Below are positions 7,598 to 19,179 of a stretch of 64,000 bases of DNA, piece by piece. Each line of letters begins with the position of its first letter. Position 1 is the stretch's first letter. Where the stretch lies: assembly GCF_011801145.1 (NCBI RefSeq), contig NZ_CP046172.1, positions 7,564,001-7,628,000 of the forward strand, written 5' to 3'. The stretch is from Nocardia arthritidis (lineage in GTDB: Bacteria > Actinomycetota > Actinomycetes > Mycobacteriales > Mycobacteriaceae). The notes beneath the pieces were generated by a model. The model ran no database searches. It was given only the letters and a program-made list of their open reading frames with translations, and was not told the origin of the DNA. The position numbers were made by a program, and so were the translations under genes.

Positions 7598-8738
7598 CGG
7601 CGCGATGCACCGTCGCCGCCAAGCGCTCGTTCTCCTGACCCGCGAACCCAAAGGCGGCGCGCCGCCGGGTATAGCCATAAGCCAGATCTGCTCGCGGATC
7701 GGCGAAGGCCTCCGAACCGGCGGCGCCGGCATGGCCGAACGCATTCGCGCTCAGGAATGGATACATCAGCCCCTTGGCCTCGAAGCCGAGCGCATATGGC
7801 GTCCGGTCACCACGCACGAGGTCGTGGCCGACGCTTTGGAACGCGGCGAAGGCGGCCAGCGTATCCGGCGTCAAAAGTGCTGGGCGACCGTCGATTCCGG
7901 ATGTCGCGGCGGCATACATTCGGGCCAGCCCCCTGGCGCTGGCGACCGCGCCCATCGAGGCCGGGCCGCCGGAGCGGACCGCTGGATGATTCGGCAACTC
8001 CAGCACGTCCGACGGCGCGAATCCGACCGCGTCGAGGTTGTACGAAATGCCCGCGATGCCTTGCGAGTTGGGCGAATTCGCGGCGAAGGCTGCCTCCTGC
8101 TCAGGCGTGGCCAGCCACGGCAGTACCGGGAGGTACCGACCCGACAGCGCCGCGGGTAATCCCAGATACACATCCAGCCCGTACGGCATGCGGATCCGTT
8201 CCTCGAACAGTTCTTGGATAGTCCGTCCGGTGTGGCGGCGCACCGCCTCGCCGATGATCGCGAACGTCACGAAGCTCGCGTAGGCCTGCGCCGCACCGGG
8301 CCGAAAGTATGGACGTTGCGCCACAACCCGTTTCGCGATCAGCCGATCGTCGGCGAGTTCGGCGATGTCGAATCCGCCGTCCACGCCGACCATTCCGGAT
8401 CGGTGGGTCAGTACGTGACGGATGGTGATACCGGATTTGCCAGCGGTACCGAATTCCGGCCAATAGTCGGCGACCGGACGGTCCACGTCGAATACACCGT
8501 CCTGCACCAGTAGTGCGATCACGAGCGTTGCCGCGCCCTTCGTCGAGGACAGGACACCGGTCAACGTCTCACCAGTGACCTCGGCGCCGGACCAGAGGTC
8601 GACCACCTGCCTTCCGGACACGAAAACAGCCAGTTGAGAACCGGATTCACCGTTCTCCGCCGCGACAACGGCCCCGAATTCCTCCCGCACAGCCTCGTAA
8701 CCCGGTGCGACACTCCCGTTCACCTCGATGGTTCGCAT
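7587..8738 (-). CDS. Serine hydrolase of the beta-lactamase / EstB family
   Basis: A 383-residue protein of the class C beta-lactamase/penicillin-binding-like hydrolase family, which includes esterases such as EstB and LipE. The nucleophile motif S-x-x-K is seen as SSTK near residue 65; a Tyr motif (AYAS) and an H-x-G motif (HAGAAG) follow. There is no signal peptide, so a cytoplasmic esterase is more likely than a beta-lactamase; the substrate is unknown. The start ATG 8738 follows GAAGGAGG. It begins 24 bp after the DoxX-like gene and is probably in the same ECF41-type operon. Confidence 0.85.
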   Translation of the reverse strand: MRTIEVNGSVAPGYEAVREEFGAVVAAENGESGSQLAVFVSGRQVVDLWSGAEVTGETLTGVLSSTKGAATLVIALLVQDGVFDVDRPVADYWPEFGTAGKSGITIRHVLTHRSGMVGVDGGFDIAELADDRLIAKRVVAQRPYFRPGAAQAYASFVTFAIIGEAVRRHTGRTIQELFEERIRMPYGLDVYLGLPAALSGRYLPVLPWLATPEQEAAFAANSPNSQGIAGISYNLDAVGFAPSDVLELPNHPAVRSGGPASMGAVASARGLARMYAAATSGIDGRPALLTPDTLAAFAAFQSVGHDLVRGDRTPYALGFEAKGLMYPFLSANAFGHAGAAGSEAFADPRADLAYGYTRRRAAFGFAGQENERLAATVHRAVIR

Positions 8739-8762
8739 GAACTTCCTCCTTCGGATCGGATC

Positions 8763-9173
8763 TCAGGCGTGCCGGATGGGTACGAGCGGATTGCGGCGGC
8801 CCGACGCGGGCCGCAAAGCCCAGGACACGAGACTCAGACCCGCGAAACCGAGCGGGCCGAGCCATGCCTTCGGCTCGTCCCGCACCGCTATGTGCGAAGC
8901 GGCGGCACCCGCGTAGACGAAGGTGAGCCCGGCATAGGCCCATTCCTCGGCCTTCGGGAAGCCCGGCGTCACGATCGCGGCCACCGCGGCTGCCTTGGCG
9001 ACCCCGAGGATGGTCGCGAGATACACCGGATACTCGAGCCGCTCGAAAACGTCACGCACATAAGAGATTCGGGCCAGGTCCCAGTAGGACCCGACCGTGG
9101 ATTCGGCGAGCAGAACGCCGGTGGCCCCGAGGTAGGCCAGGCGAGCGGTCCGGGAGGTGGTGCACAGGTTCAT
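8763..9173 (-). CDS. DoxX-like integral membrane protein
   Basis: A 136-residue protein with four hydrophobic segments, in the DoxX/SURF4-like layout (LAYLGATGVLLAES; YLATILGVAKAAAV with the typical K-A-A-A turn; WAYAGLTFVYAGAA; LGFAGLSLVSWALR). DoxX proteins occur in membrane redox complexes; the role here is unknown. Start ATG 9173 follows AAGGGA. It lies divergent from a SigJ/ECF41-type sigma gene. DoxX genes are known ECF41 targets, and a matching promoter lies at 9214-9240. Confidence 0.83.
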   Translation of the reverse strand: MNLCTTSRTARLAYLGATGVLLAESTVGSYWDLARISYVRDVFERLEYPVYLATILGVAKAAAVAAIVTPGFPKAEEWAYAGLTFVYAGAAASHIAVRDEPKAWLGPLGFAGLSLVSWALRPASGRRNPLVPIRHA

Positions 9174-9213
9174 GATTCATTCCCTTCTGGCGGCGTGATG
9201 CCGTCATCTACCT

Positions 9214-9240
9214 GACGACCGGCGGCGGGCAAAGGTAACA
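9214..9240 (-). promoter_or_regulatory. ECF41-type promoter of the doxX-like operon
   Basis: On the minus strand TGTTACC (9240-9234) is followed by exactly 16 bases and CGTC (9217-9214). This matches the reported ECF41 promoter pattern TGTCACA-N16-CGTC except for two bases in the -35 box. It points toward the DoxX-like gene at 9173. Confidence 0.75.
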
Positions 9241-9262
9241 ACTGTGGGCCGGATCACTCGGT

Positions 9263-9289
9263 TGTCACACCCGGCCCACCCGTTCCGTC
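9263..9289 (+). promoter_or_regulatory. ECF41-type promoter of the sigma factor gene
   Basis: TGTCACA (9263-9269), a 16-base spacer and CGTC (9286-9289) match the reported ECF41 promoter consensus without mismatch. It lies 27 bp before the start of the sigma factor gene, which therefore is probably autoregulated. A second copy of the pattern faces the opposite way 23 bp away. Confidence 0.82.
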
Positions 9290-9316
9290 ATCGATGCGGA
9301 GCGATGCGAAGGAGAT

Positions 9317-10210
9317 ATGTTGGACGACAACGTGCTGGCCGACCGATTCGAGGCGCATCGACCGCATCTGACCGCGGTCGCGTATCGAATGCTGGGGGCG
9401 CTGGGTGAGGCCGACGACGCGGTGCAGGAGACCTGGCTGCGGCTGGCCCGCTCAGAGGTGTCCGGAATCGAGAATCTGGGCGGCTGGCTGACCACCGCCG
9501 TCGGCCGGATCTGCCTGGATATGCTGCGGACGCGCAAGTCGCGCCGCGAGGAGGGCTTCACCGACCATCTGCCCGACCCGATCGTCACCCCCGAATCCGC
9601 TGAGTTACCGGAACAGCAAGCGTTACTTGCCGATTCGATCGGGATTGCGCTGCTCGTCGTGCTCGACACCCTGAATCCGGCCGAACGAGTGACCTTCGTA
9701 CTGCACGACATGTTCGCGGTGCCGTTCGAGCAGATCGGCCCGATCATCGGCAAATCCACGACGGCGGTGCGGATGGCGGCCAGCCGCGCACGGCGCCGGG
9801 TGCAGGGCCGGGCGCCGCGAGCCGATACCGATCCGCGACGTCAGCGACGCGCGGTGGACGCGTTCCTGGCGGCCGCGCGCAATGGCGAATTATCTGAGTT
9901 GCTGGCGGTTCTCGACCCGGACGTGGTGTTGCGCGCCGATGGTGGATCGGCATTCGGCGGCGGAATGCTGGTGCTGCGCGGCGCGGCCGCGGTGGGCGAA
10001 CACCTCTCGGTGTTCCAACGGTCGGCACACGCGGCAATATCGCACCCGGTTCTGGTCAATGGTCTGGCCGGACTGCTGAATACCATGCATGGACAGGCAG
10101 TTTCGGTGATCTCGTGCACAGTGCGCGACGGCCGGATCGCGACCATCGAGGTACTCGCCGACCGGGAACGCCTGCGCGAACTGGAATTACCGGCTCGCGC
10201 CGACCACTGA
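9317..10210 (+). CDS. sigJ: ECF RNA polymerase sigma factor, SigJ / ECF41 type
   Basis: A 297-residue extracytoplasmic-function sigma factor. Sigma-2 (about residues 8-75; AYRMLGALGEADDAVQETWLR) and sigma-4 (about 110-165; FEQIGPIIGKSTTAVRMAASRARRR) are followed by a SnoaL-like C-terminal domain (about 175-290), the hallmark of the ECF41/SigJ group; that domain takes the place of an anti-sigma factor. The linker motif is DHLPDP and the C-terminal Gly motif is RADGGSAF, close to the group's WLPEP and DGGGK signatures. AAGGAG precedes the ATG at 9317 closely, so the TTG at 9320 is an alternative. The two promoters upstream match its expected target sequence. Confidence 0.92.
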   Translation: MLDDNVLADRFEAHRPHLTAVAYRMLGALGEADDAVQETWLRLARSEVSGIENLGGWLTTAVGRICLDMLRTRKSRREEGFTDHLPDPIVTPESAELPEQQALLADSIGIALLVVLDTLNPAERVTFVLHDMFAVPFEQIGPIIGKSTTAVRMAASRARRRVQGRAPRADTDPRRQRRAVDAFLAAARNGELSELLAVLDPDVVLRADGGSAFGGGMLVLRGAAAVGEHLSVFQRSAHAAISHPVLVNGLAGLLNTMHGQAVSVISCTVRDGRIATIEVLADRERLRELELPARADH

Positions 10211-10219
10211 GCCCGTGAG

Positions 10220-11185
10220 CTACCCGCCCATCGAACTGCGCTCTCCGCCGCTCCCCGGCCCGGCCGCACCGCCGCCAGACCGCGAATTGTCGTGCGGCCG
10301 AGCCGGATCGCCATCGGACCCCATGTGTTCCTGCTCACCGGAGAACAGCCCGTGATACCGGTGCGGTGCGGGCGGCGCCGGGACCACGATGCGGGTCAGC
10401 TCCGCCTCGGCCGCGCTGCGCACATGCTCCACATCGGGTTTCCCGGCGATCAGGTCCTGCACGAAGATCTTCGCGCGGATCACCGGTCGTCGATAGCGCC
10501 GCTCGCGCACGATGGCCCGATACATCAATCGCCTGCGGTCGGCGTAGCGCCAGCGCGCCCACGGCGCACCGGGCCTGCTCAACCGCAGCGCGCCGACCAC
10601 GAGCAGCGGCAGGAAGAACATGCCGAACAGGCCGGTCCAGATCTTGCCCTTGGCGATGACGATCGCGGCGAGCCCCAGATTCACCACCGCGAAACCGACG
10701 ACGAAGACCCGCACCTCGAGGCTCGGATCACGGCGAAAGTCGTTGATATCCAACAACCACAGCGGATGAAAGCCGAGCAACAACAGCCCGGTCACCGCGA
10801 GCGCGACGAATACCGCGTCGACCGAGGTGCGGCCCTGCTCCTCCCAATACACGTCACGCAGATAGAAGATCAGCGCGAATTCGTCGAGCACCAGCGCGGC
10901 GCCCACCCCGAAGGCGGACGCCAAAGCGCTGGCGGTGACCGTATCGGCGCTCTGGTAGAGGGTGACCATCCCGATGCCGGACAGCAGCACCAGCACCACC
11001 CCGAACACCATGTGGTGGATGTGCACGCCGCCGGACCGGAGGTTGCCCGGCCACCAGCGCACCTTCTTGCGGATCAGCCGGACGCTGAGCCGAATGAACA
11101 GGAACCCGACGATGAACCCGAGCAGGAAGCACAGCAGCGGCAGGCGACCGTGCGCGATCACATCCTGCTCGAGCCACCGTTGCAT
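10220..11185 (-). CDS. Polytopic membrane protein of unknown function
   Basis: A 321-residue integral membrane protein with roughly seven hydrophobic helices in the first 210 residues and a hydrophilic, Gly/Ser/Pro-rich cytoplasmic tail (about 215-321). Recognisable patches include an invariant-looking HIHHMVFGVVLVLLSG segment with three histidines and WLLDINDFRRDP. I recognise it only as a conserved actinobacterial membrane protein type. Its start, ATG 11185, lies 33 bp downstream of tex on the same strand, so the two are probably co-transcribed. The stop is 10 bp from that of the convergent sigJ. Confidence 0.75.
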   Translation of the reverse strand: MQRWLEQDVIAHGRLPLLCFLLGFIVGFLFIRLSVRLIRKKVRWWPGNLRSGGVHIHHMVFGVVLVLLSGIGMVTLYQSADTVTASALASAFGVGAALVLDEFALIFYLRDVYWEEQGRTSVDAVFVALAVTGLLLLGFHPLWLLDINDFRRDPSLEVRVFVVGFAVVNLGLAAIVIAKGKIWTGLFGMFFLPLLVVGALRLSRPGAPWARWRYADRRRLMYRAIVRERRYRRPVIRAKIFVQDLIAGKPDVEHVRSAAEAELTRIVVPAPPAPHRYHGLFSGEQEHMGSDGDPARPHDNSRSGGGAAGPGSGGERSSMGG

Positions 11186-11218
11186 GGGGGCCTAGGACCT
11201 CCGTTCGCGCATCGCGGC

Positions 11219-13641
<2,423 letters not shown>

Positions 13642-13735
13642 TAGCTCGTCCGCCTCTCCGCGTCTGTTGCCGGTGGTAAGAGCCGCGGCGGTCCGCTCTC
13701 GTCGTGCGCGATGAATTACCGGCGTACCGCCGAAA

Positions 13736-15379
13736 TCAATTGTCCGGCCTCGCGGCGTCGGCCGGTGCGAGGATCGCCGGTGCGAGTTCGCGCATCCGCG
13801 CTTTGCGGATCTTGCCGGTCACCGTCATCGGGAATTCGTCGACGATGTGCACATAGCGCGGGATCTTGAAGTGCGCGAGCTTCCCCGTGCAGAACGCGCG
13901 TACCGCGGCCGCGTCCAGCGGGGTCGCGCCCTCGCGCATCCGGATCCAAGCCATCAGCTCCTCACCGTATTTCGGGTCGGGCACGCCGATCACCTGCGCG
14001 TCCAGAATGTCCGGGTGGGTGTAGAGGAATTCCTCGATCTCGCGCGGGTAGATGTTCTCGCCGCCGCGGATCACCATATCCTTGATGCGTCCGGTGATCG
14101 CGAGGTAGCCGTCGGCGTCCATCAGGCCGATATCGCCGGTGTGCATCCAGCGGGCCGCATCGATCACCTCGGCCGTTTTCTCCGGTTGTCCCCAGTAGCA
14201 GAGCATCACCGAGTAACCGCGGGTGCACAGTTCGCCGGGCTCGCCGCGCGGCACCGTCAAACCCGTTGCGGGATCGATGATTTTGACCTCCAGGTGCGGG
14301 CCGACGCGACCGACTGTCGCGGTGCGACGATCGATGCTGTCGTCGCGCCGGGTCTGGGTGGAGACCGGCGAGGTCTCGGTCATGCCATAGCAGATGCAGA
14401 CCTCGCTCATCCCCATCCGGTCCATCACCCGCTTCATCACTTCCACCGGACAGGGCGAGCCCGCCATGATTCCGGTGCGCAGCGACGAAAGATCGGCCGC
14501 CGCACCAGAATCCAGCGCAGTGAGCAGATCGATGAACATGGTCGGCACGCCGTAGAGCGAGGTGCACCGCTCCTCGGCCACCGCGGTCAAGGTGGCCGAC
14601 GGATCGAAGGACGGCGCCGGAATGACAATGGCCGCACCGTGACTCGTACTCGCCAGATTGCCCATCACCATTCCGAAGCAATGATAGAAAGGCACCGGCA
14701 CGCAGATCCGGTCCTGCTCGGTATATCCGCACAGCTCGCCGACGAAATACCCGTTGTTCAGGATATTGTGGTGGCTGAGCGTCGCACCCTTCGGGAAACC
14801 CGTTGTGCCGGAGGTGTATTGGATATTGATCGGATCGTCCATGGACAGCGTCGCCGCGATCTCGGCGAGCCGGTCGGCGTCGATCGCGGTGTGCGCCACC
14901 GCATCCCATTCCGGGGTGCCGAGAATCAACACCTGCGCCAGCTCCGGACAGTTCGGGCGCACCTGCTCGATCATGCCGACATAATCCGACGACTTGAAGG
15001 CGCTCGCGGCGACCAGCAGCCGAATCCCGGACTGGCGCAACACATATTCCAGCTCGCTGGTGCGATAGGCCGGGTTGATGTTCACCAGGATCGCGCCGAG
15101 TTTCGCGGTGGCGTACTGCACCAGGAACCATTCGGCGCAGTTCGGCGCCCAAATGCCGACCCGCTCGCCCTTGCTTATGCCCTGTGCGGCAAGGCCGGTG
15201 GCCAGGGCATCGATAGCCGCGGACAGCTCGCGATAGGTCCAGCGGCGTCCGGTCGGACGGTCCACCAACGCTTCTCGATCCGGATGCGCGGCCACCGTGC
15301 GATCGAAATTGCCGCCGATGGTGTCGCCGAGCAGCGGAGTCCGCGAGGCGCCGGAGGCATAGCTGGGCAGTGCGGACAT
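13736..15379 (-). CDS. Fatty-acyl-CoA ligase (FadD35-like AMP-binding enzyme)
   Basis: A 547-residue acyl-CoA ligase of the ANL superfamily, which activates a carboxylic acid with ATP and CoA. Seen in order: [12 protein letters not shown] (P-loop), the acyl pocket [21 protein letters not shown], the TGD motif (WMHTGDIG), [16 protein letters not shown] hinge, and the C-terminal lysine in TVTGKIRK. Length and N-terminus resemble M. tuberculosis FadD35; a medium or long-chain substrate is inferred. The start ATG 15379 has GGGAG upstream and overlaps the stop of the next ligase gene as TGATG, so translation is probably coupled. Confidence 0.9.
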   Translation of the reverse strand: MSALPSYASGASRTPLLGDTIGGNFDRTVAAHPDREALVDRPTGRRWTYRELSAAIDALATGLAAQGISKGERVGIWAPNCAEWFLVQYATAKLGAILVNINPAYRTSELEYVLRQSGIRLLVAASAFKSSDYVGMIEQVRPNCPELAQVLILGTPEWDAVAHTAIDADRLAEIAATLSMDDPINIQYTSGTTGFPKGATLSHHNILNNGYFVGELCGYTEQDRICVPVPFYHCFGMVMGNLASTSHGAAIVIPAPSFDPSATLTAVAEERCTSLYGVPTMFIDLLTALDSGAAADLSSLRTGIMAGSPCPVEVMKRVMDRMGMSEVCICYGMTETSPVSTQTRRDDSIDRRTATVGRVGPHLEVKIIDPATGLTVPRGEPGELCTRGYSVMLCYWGQPEKTAEVIDAARWMHTGDIGLMDADGYLAITGRIKDMVIRGGENIYPREIEEFLYTHPDILDAQVIGVPDPKYGEELMAWIRMREGATPLDAAAVRAFCTGKLAHFKIPRYVHIVDEFPMTVTGKIRKARMRELAPAILAPADAARPDN

Positions 15380-17022
15380 CACTGGACTCCCTTCTGTCGC
15401 AGGATGAATCGCTGCACCTTGCCGCTCGGCGTCTTGGGCAGCTCGTCGACGAAATGCACCCGCCGCGGATAGGCGTGCGCCGCGAATTTCCGTTTCACCA
15501 GATCCTGTAGTTCGGCCGCCAACTCGTCGCTGCCATGACAACCCTCGCGCAGCACCACGAACGCCTCGATAACCTCGCCGCGCAGTTCGTCGGGCAGGCC
15601 GACCACCGCGGCCTCGGCGACCTGCTCGTGCAGCACCAGCACGCTCTCCACCTCGAACGGGCCGATGCGGTATCCGGCCATGATGATCACGTCGTCGTCG
15701 CGGGCGGAGAAGCGGAAGAAGCCGTCGGCGTCGACGGAACCCGCGTCACCGGTGAGGTACCAGCGGCCGTCCGGGGTGTAGCGCTCGGCGGTGCGTTCGG
15801 GTGCGTCCAGGTAGCCGAGGAACCACATCAGGGGGCTGTGCTCGGTATCGATCACCACACGTCCGAGTTCACCCGGTTCCGCCGGTTCGTCGATGTCCTC
15901 GCGCAGCACCCCTAGCGTCCAGCCGGGCAGCGCGCGGCCCATCGAACCGGCCGGGGCGTCGGTGTTCAACGCGTCGTGCCAGGAATTGCAGATGAGCATG
16001 CCGTGCTCGGTCTGGCCGTAGTGGTCGCGCACCGCGACGCCAAGATGCTCCACCGACCAGGCCACCACCTCCGGAGTCAGCGGCTCACCCGCCGACGATG
16101 CCCGGCGCAGCGTGAGATGCATTGTGGCCGTTGCGGGATCGCTGCGCAGCGCACGATAGACGGTGGGCGCCGCGGTGAAATTGGTGACACCGAAACGCTC
16201 CAGCACCTGCCGGGTGAGCGCGGGCGCGAAACCGGCGTGCAGCAGCAGACTGTGCCTGCCGGTGGCCAGCGGGCTCAGGATCGCCCAGTACAGCCCGTAT
16301 GCCCATCCGGGATCGGCTGCGTTCCAATACATGTCGTCTTCGCGCACATCCAGCGCGAATTCCTGATAGGCGCAGAACGAGGCGAGCGCGCGCAGCGGAA
16401 TCGGCACGCCCTTCGGTGTTCCGGTGGTGCCACTTGTGAACAGCTGCACCAGGATTCCGTCACCGCCCACTGTCACCGCATCGGCTCGTGCGTCGGCGTC
16501 GGTGAGCAGATCCGCGAACGGCACCGCGCCCGCCGGAGCGTCGCCGACGACCACCAGCCGCCACGGCGGATCGGCCGGAATATCCTCGCTCGGGGCAAGT
16601 TTCGGCGCCTGGTCCGCGTCGGCGACCACGACGGCCGCCCGACTCGCGGCCAACCGGAACGCGATGGCGGGCGGCGCGAACGCGGTGAACAGCGGGACGT
16701 GGACCGCGCCGCGGCGCCAGATGCCGAGCAGCGCGATCACCAACGCCGCCGATTTCGCCATCAGCGTCGCCACCCGGTCGCCCGGACCGACCCCGAGTTC
16801 TGCCAGACCGGTCGCGAAACGCGCAGAGGCGTCCCGCAATTCGCCGTAGGTGAGCTCGCGCGCCGACAGATCCGGTTCCACGATCGTGAAGGCGACCCGG
16901 TCGGCCGGGTGCCGATCGCACAGCAAATCGGCGGCGCACGCTTCGGGTCCGTCGTATTCGTCGATCAGCTCGCGCACGCGCGCGGCAAGCTCGGATTCGC
17001 CGGTCATCGGTGCCGTACTCAT
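15379..17022 (-). CDS. Acyl-CoA synthetase, AMP-binding (ACS/MACS-like)
   Basis: A second ANL-superfamily ligase, 547 residues, more like short- or medium-chain acyl-CoA synthetases. Visible motifs: [28 protein letters not shown], the DHYGQTEHG active-site strand, WYLTGDAG, the [16 protein letters not shown] hinge and [10 protein letters not shown] with the catalytic lysine. The ATG at 17022 is set by GAGGAG six bases upstream; the open frame continues about 300 codons further, but that region is antisense to the LuxR gene. It is first gene of a two-ligase operon, divergent from the GAF-LuxR regulator. Confidence 0.9.
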   Translation of the reverse strand: MSTAPMTGESELAARVRELIDEYDGPEACAADLLCDRHPADRVAFTIVEPDLSARELTYGELRDASARFATGLAELGVGPGDRVATLMAKSAALVIALLGIWRRGAVHVPLFTAFAPPAIAFRLAASRAAVVVADADQAPKLAPSEDIPADPPWRLVVVGDAPAGAVPFADLLTDADARADAVTVGGDGILVQLFTSGTTGTPKGVPIPLRALASFCAYQEFALDVREDDMYWNAADPGWAYGLYWAILSPLATGRHSLLLHAGFAPALTRQVLERFGVTNFTAAPTVYRALRSDPATATMHLTLRRASSAGEPLTPEVVAWSVEHLGVAVRDHYGQTEHGMLICNSWHDALNTDAPAGSMGRALPGWTLGVLREDIDEPAEPGELGRVVIDTEHSPLMWFLGYLDAPERTAERYTPDGRWYLTGDAGSVDADGFFRFSARDDDVIIMAGYRIGPFEVESVLVLHEQVAEAAVVGLPDELRGEVIEAFVVLREGCHGSDELAAELQDLVKRKFAAHAYPRRVHFVDELPKTPSGKVQRFILRQKGVQ

Positions 17023-17067
17023 ATGCCTCTCCTCGACGGGTGATCCAGCCCACCCGATTTCCAATAG

Positions 17068-17082
17068 GATGTGGGTCACATC
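17068..17082. promoter_or_regulatory. Palindrome between acyl-CoA ligase and LuxR genes
   Basis: GATGTG-GGT-CACATC is a perfect 6-bp-arm palindrome in the 96-bp divergent gap. It is a candidate operator for the adjacent GAF-LuxR regulator. A small ACCCC/GGGGT hairpin at 17095-17110 also covers that gene's ribosome site. Confidence 0.5.
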
Positions 17083-17118
17083 ACGTTCGCCACTACCCCC
17101 GAAAAGGGGTGAGTCCAA

Positions 17119-17964
17119 GTGACCACCGCACTGCTGCGCCCCCGCGACGGCGATGCGCTGCGCGCCGAGATCCGCTGGTTGGCGGGCCGGGCCGGGGTGC
17201 CGGTGGTGTTCGGCGGCGAGGTGCATCAGGACACGCTGCTCATCTCCGAGCTGTTCGGCACCACCACCAACGCGCTGCGCGGGCTGCCGGTGCTGCGCGC
17301 GTCCGGGCTCGGCGGGCGGGTGCTCGACACCAAGCGCCCCGCCTCGGTGGCCGACTACCAGAACGCCTCGACCATCACCCACCACTACGACGGCCCCGTC
17401 ACGGGTGAGGGAATTCGCTCGGTGGTCGCCGTACCGGTGGTGGTGGCGGACCGCTCGCGCGCCGTCCTCTACGCGGCGACGCGCGGCGGCATCCCGCTCG
17501 GCGACCGCACCACCGATCTGATCATCCAGGCCGGGCGCAGGCTCGCCACCGAGATCACCATTCGCGACGAGGTGGACCGGCGGCTGCGGCTGCTCGAATC
17601 CGCCACCCCGACCGCCGCCACCGCGCCGGCCGTGGCCGAGGAGCTGCGCGATATCCACGGCGAACTGCTCGGTATCGCGGGCACGGCCGACGATCGGCTG
17701 CGCGGCCGCCTGCACACGGTCTGCGAGCGCCTCGGCCGGGTATTGGTCGGCGAGCCCGCCCCTGACGCGCCGCGCCTGTCGAGGCGGGAACTCGACGTGC
17801 TGTCGCAGGTCGCCTTGGGCTGCTCGAATCAGGAGGCCGCGCAACGCCTTTCGCTCGGACCGGAAACCGTCAAAAGTTATCTGCGCAATGCGATGATCAA
17901 ACTCGGCGCGCACAATCGCCACGAGGCCGTCGTGCTGGCCCGGCGGCTCGGGCTGCTGCCCTGA
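17119..17964 (+). CDS. GAF domain LuxR-family transcriptional regulator
   Basis: A 281-residue regulator. An N-terminal GAF-like sensor domain spans about residues 15-150 (GEGIRSVVAVPVVVADRSRAVLYAATR); a helical linker follows; the C-terminal LuxR/FixJ helix-turn-helix occupies about 215-275 (LSRRELDVLSQVALGCSNQEAAQRL, TVKSYLRNAMIKLG). No receiver domain is present, so it probably senses a small molecule. Start GTG 17119 follows AAAAGGGG. It is divergent from two acyl-CoA ligase genes, which suggests it controls them in response to a carboxylic acid or CoA ester. Confidence 0.88.
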   Translation: MTTALLRPRDGDALRAEIRWLAGRAGVPVVFGGEVHQDTLLISELFGTTTNALRGLPVLRASGLGGRVLDTKRPASVADYQNASTITHHYDGPVTGEGIRSVVAVPVVVADRSRAVLYAATRGGIPLGDRTTDLIIQAGRRLATEITIRDEVDRRLRLLESATPTAATAPAVAEELRDIHGELLGIAGTADDRLRGRLHTVCERLGRVLVGEPAPDAPRLSRRELDVLSQVALGCSNQEAAQRLSLGPETVKSYLRNAMIKLGAHNRHEAVVLARRLGLLP

Positions 17965-17986
17965 CCGGTCTGGTTAAGATCGGCCA

Positions 17987-19168
17987 ATGGGATATCAGGG
18001 GTGGAGATCGTTCGTGTCGTGTGCGCTCGCCCTGAGCGCCGTCGTCTTGGTGGCCGGGTGCGGAAGTCAGAGCGGCACCGCCGAGCCGACCGGATCGGCG
18101 GACGTACCCGCTCTCGATTCGGCCCGGATCCAGAAATTCGATCTCGGCAAATACGATGCCGTCCGGATGACGGCCGCGGGCATCGTCACCATCACCGGCG
18201 ACGGGCTCAACGGTTACGACCCGCGAACCGGCGAGCAGCGCTGGACCATTCGCCGCGACGGCGCCCAGGTCGACCAGCAGAGCATCTGGCTGCTCGACTC
18301 CGGACACGTCCTGCTCGTCGGCTGGAAAAACGTGCCGGAGCGGATCGCGTACGACACCGACAGCGGACGCGAGCTGTGGCCGACCATGAACCCGTCGTGG
18401 AGCGAGGCCGACGTCATCGCGGGCAACTTCGTCCGCAACGATCCGCGGACCGGGCAGCGGAGCTGGTCCATCGACCCCGCGACGGTGGGCTGCGCGGTGC
18501 CGCTGCCCGATAAGCCGACACTGTTCGAAAGCCGCGATGTGCTGCTGTTCCGGTGCCCGAGCAAGGTGGGCAACGATAACGACATGCGCGATCTGCGCAT
18601 CGGGGCGCTCGCCAAGGACACCGGAAAGGTGTTGTGGCAGCGGCAACTCGAAGGGGATCAGAGCATCGCGCGCGGGCCGAGCAATGTCCTCGACGTCCGG
18701 CTCGGCGACAAGGCCGACACCGTCGACGTGCGAACGGGTGCGGTGCTCGGCACCAGGAAGCGCCCCGACAGCCCGTGGCGCTATCCCCTCCCCGATGGTT
18801 CGGCGCTCGCGATGGACAGCGTGAACCTCGTCGAGGACAAGGAGTTCCGTCTGGTCGCCGCCGACGGCTCGGTGAAATGGACGGCGCCGTTGCAGGCCGG
18901 CGAGCAAACGCTACCCGGCCCGGCCGCCCAGAACGTCATCCTCGGCACGATGCGTCAGCGACAGGGCGACCCCAAGGCGACCTGGATTCTCGCGTGGGAC
19001 CTGCGCACCGCGAAACGAACCGTCATCCTGGGCCCCGACACCACCGCCCAAAACGAATCCCCTTCGCTGCGTTTCCCCGTCGCCGTGGACACACCTCTGG
19101 AGGTTTGGCCTTGGGGTGTCGCCGTAAAGGGAACCGACGGTAGTTTCGCTGTCATACCAGCCGCCTGA
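17987..19168 (+). CDS. PQQ-like beta-propeller lipoprotein
   Basis: A 393-residue predicted lipoprotein. The signal peptide ends in the lipobox LVAGC (Cys25). The rest is made of repeated blades typical of PQQ-binding-like propellers (for example ITGDGLNGYDPRTGEQRWTIRR, GRELWPTM, GKVLWQRQLEGD, VKWTAPLQAG), so it is a surface-anchored beta-propeller. No catalytic motif is seen, and binding of PQQ is not implied. Start ATG 17987 is 22 bp after the LuxR stop. Function unknown. Confidence 0.83.
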   Translation: MGYQGWRSFVSCALALSAVVLVAGCGSQSGTAEPTGSADVPALDSARIQKFDLGKYDAVRMTAAGIVTITGDGLNGYDPRTGEQRWTIRRDGAQVDQQSIWLLDSGHVLLVGWKNVPERIAYDTDSGRELWPTMNPSWSEADVIAGNFVRNDPRTGQRSWSIDPATVGCAVPLPDKPTLFESRDVLLFRCPSKVGNDNDMRDLRIGALAKDTGKVLWQRQLEGDQSIARGPSNVLDVRLGDKADTVDVRTGAVLGTRKRPDSPWRYPLPDGSALAMDSVNLVEDKEFRLVAADGSVKWTAPLQAGEQTLPGPAAQNVILGTMRQRQGDPKATWILAWDLRTAKRTVILGPDTTAQNESPSLRFPVAVDTPLEVWPWGVAVKGTDGSFAVIPAA

Positions 19169-19179
19169 CCCCGGCATAC

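Noticed and set aside
17023..17922. N-terminal extension of the upstream acyl-CoA ligase
   Set aside because: This stretch is antisense to the LuxR gene and a strong ribosome site sets the start at 17022.
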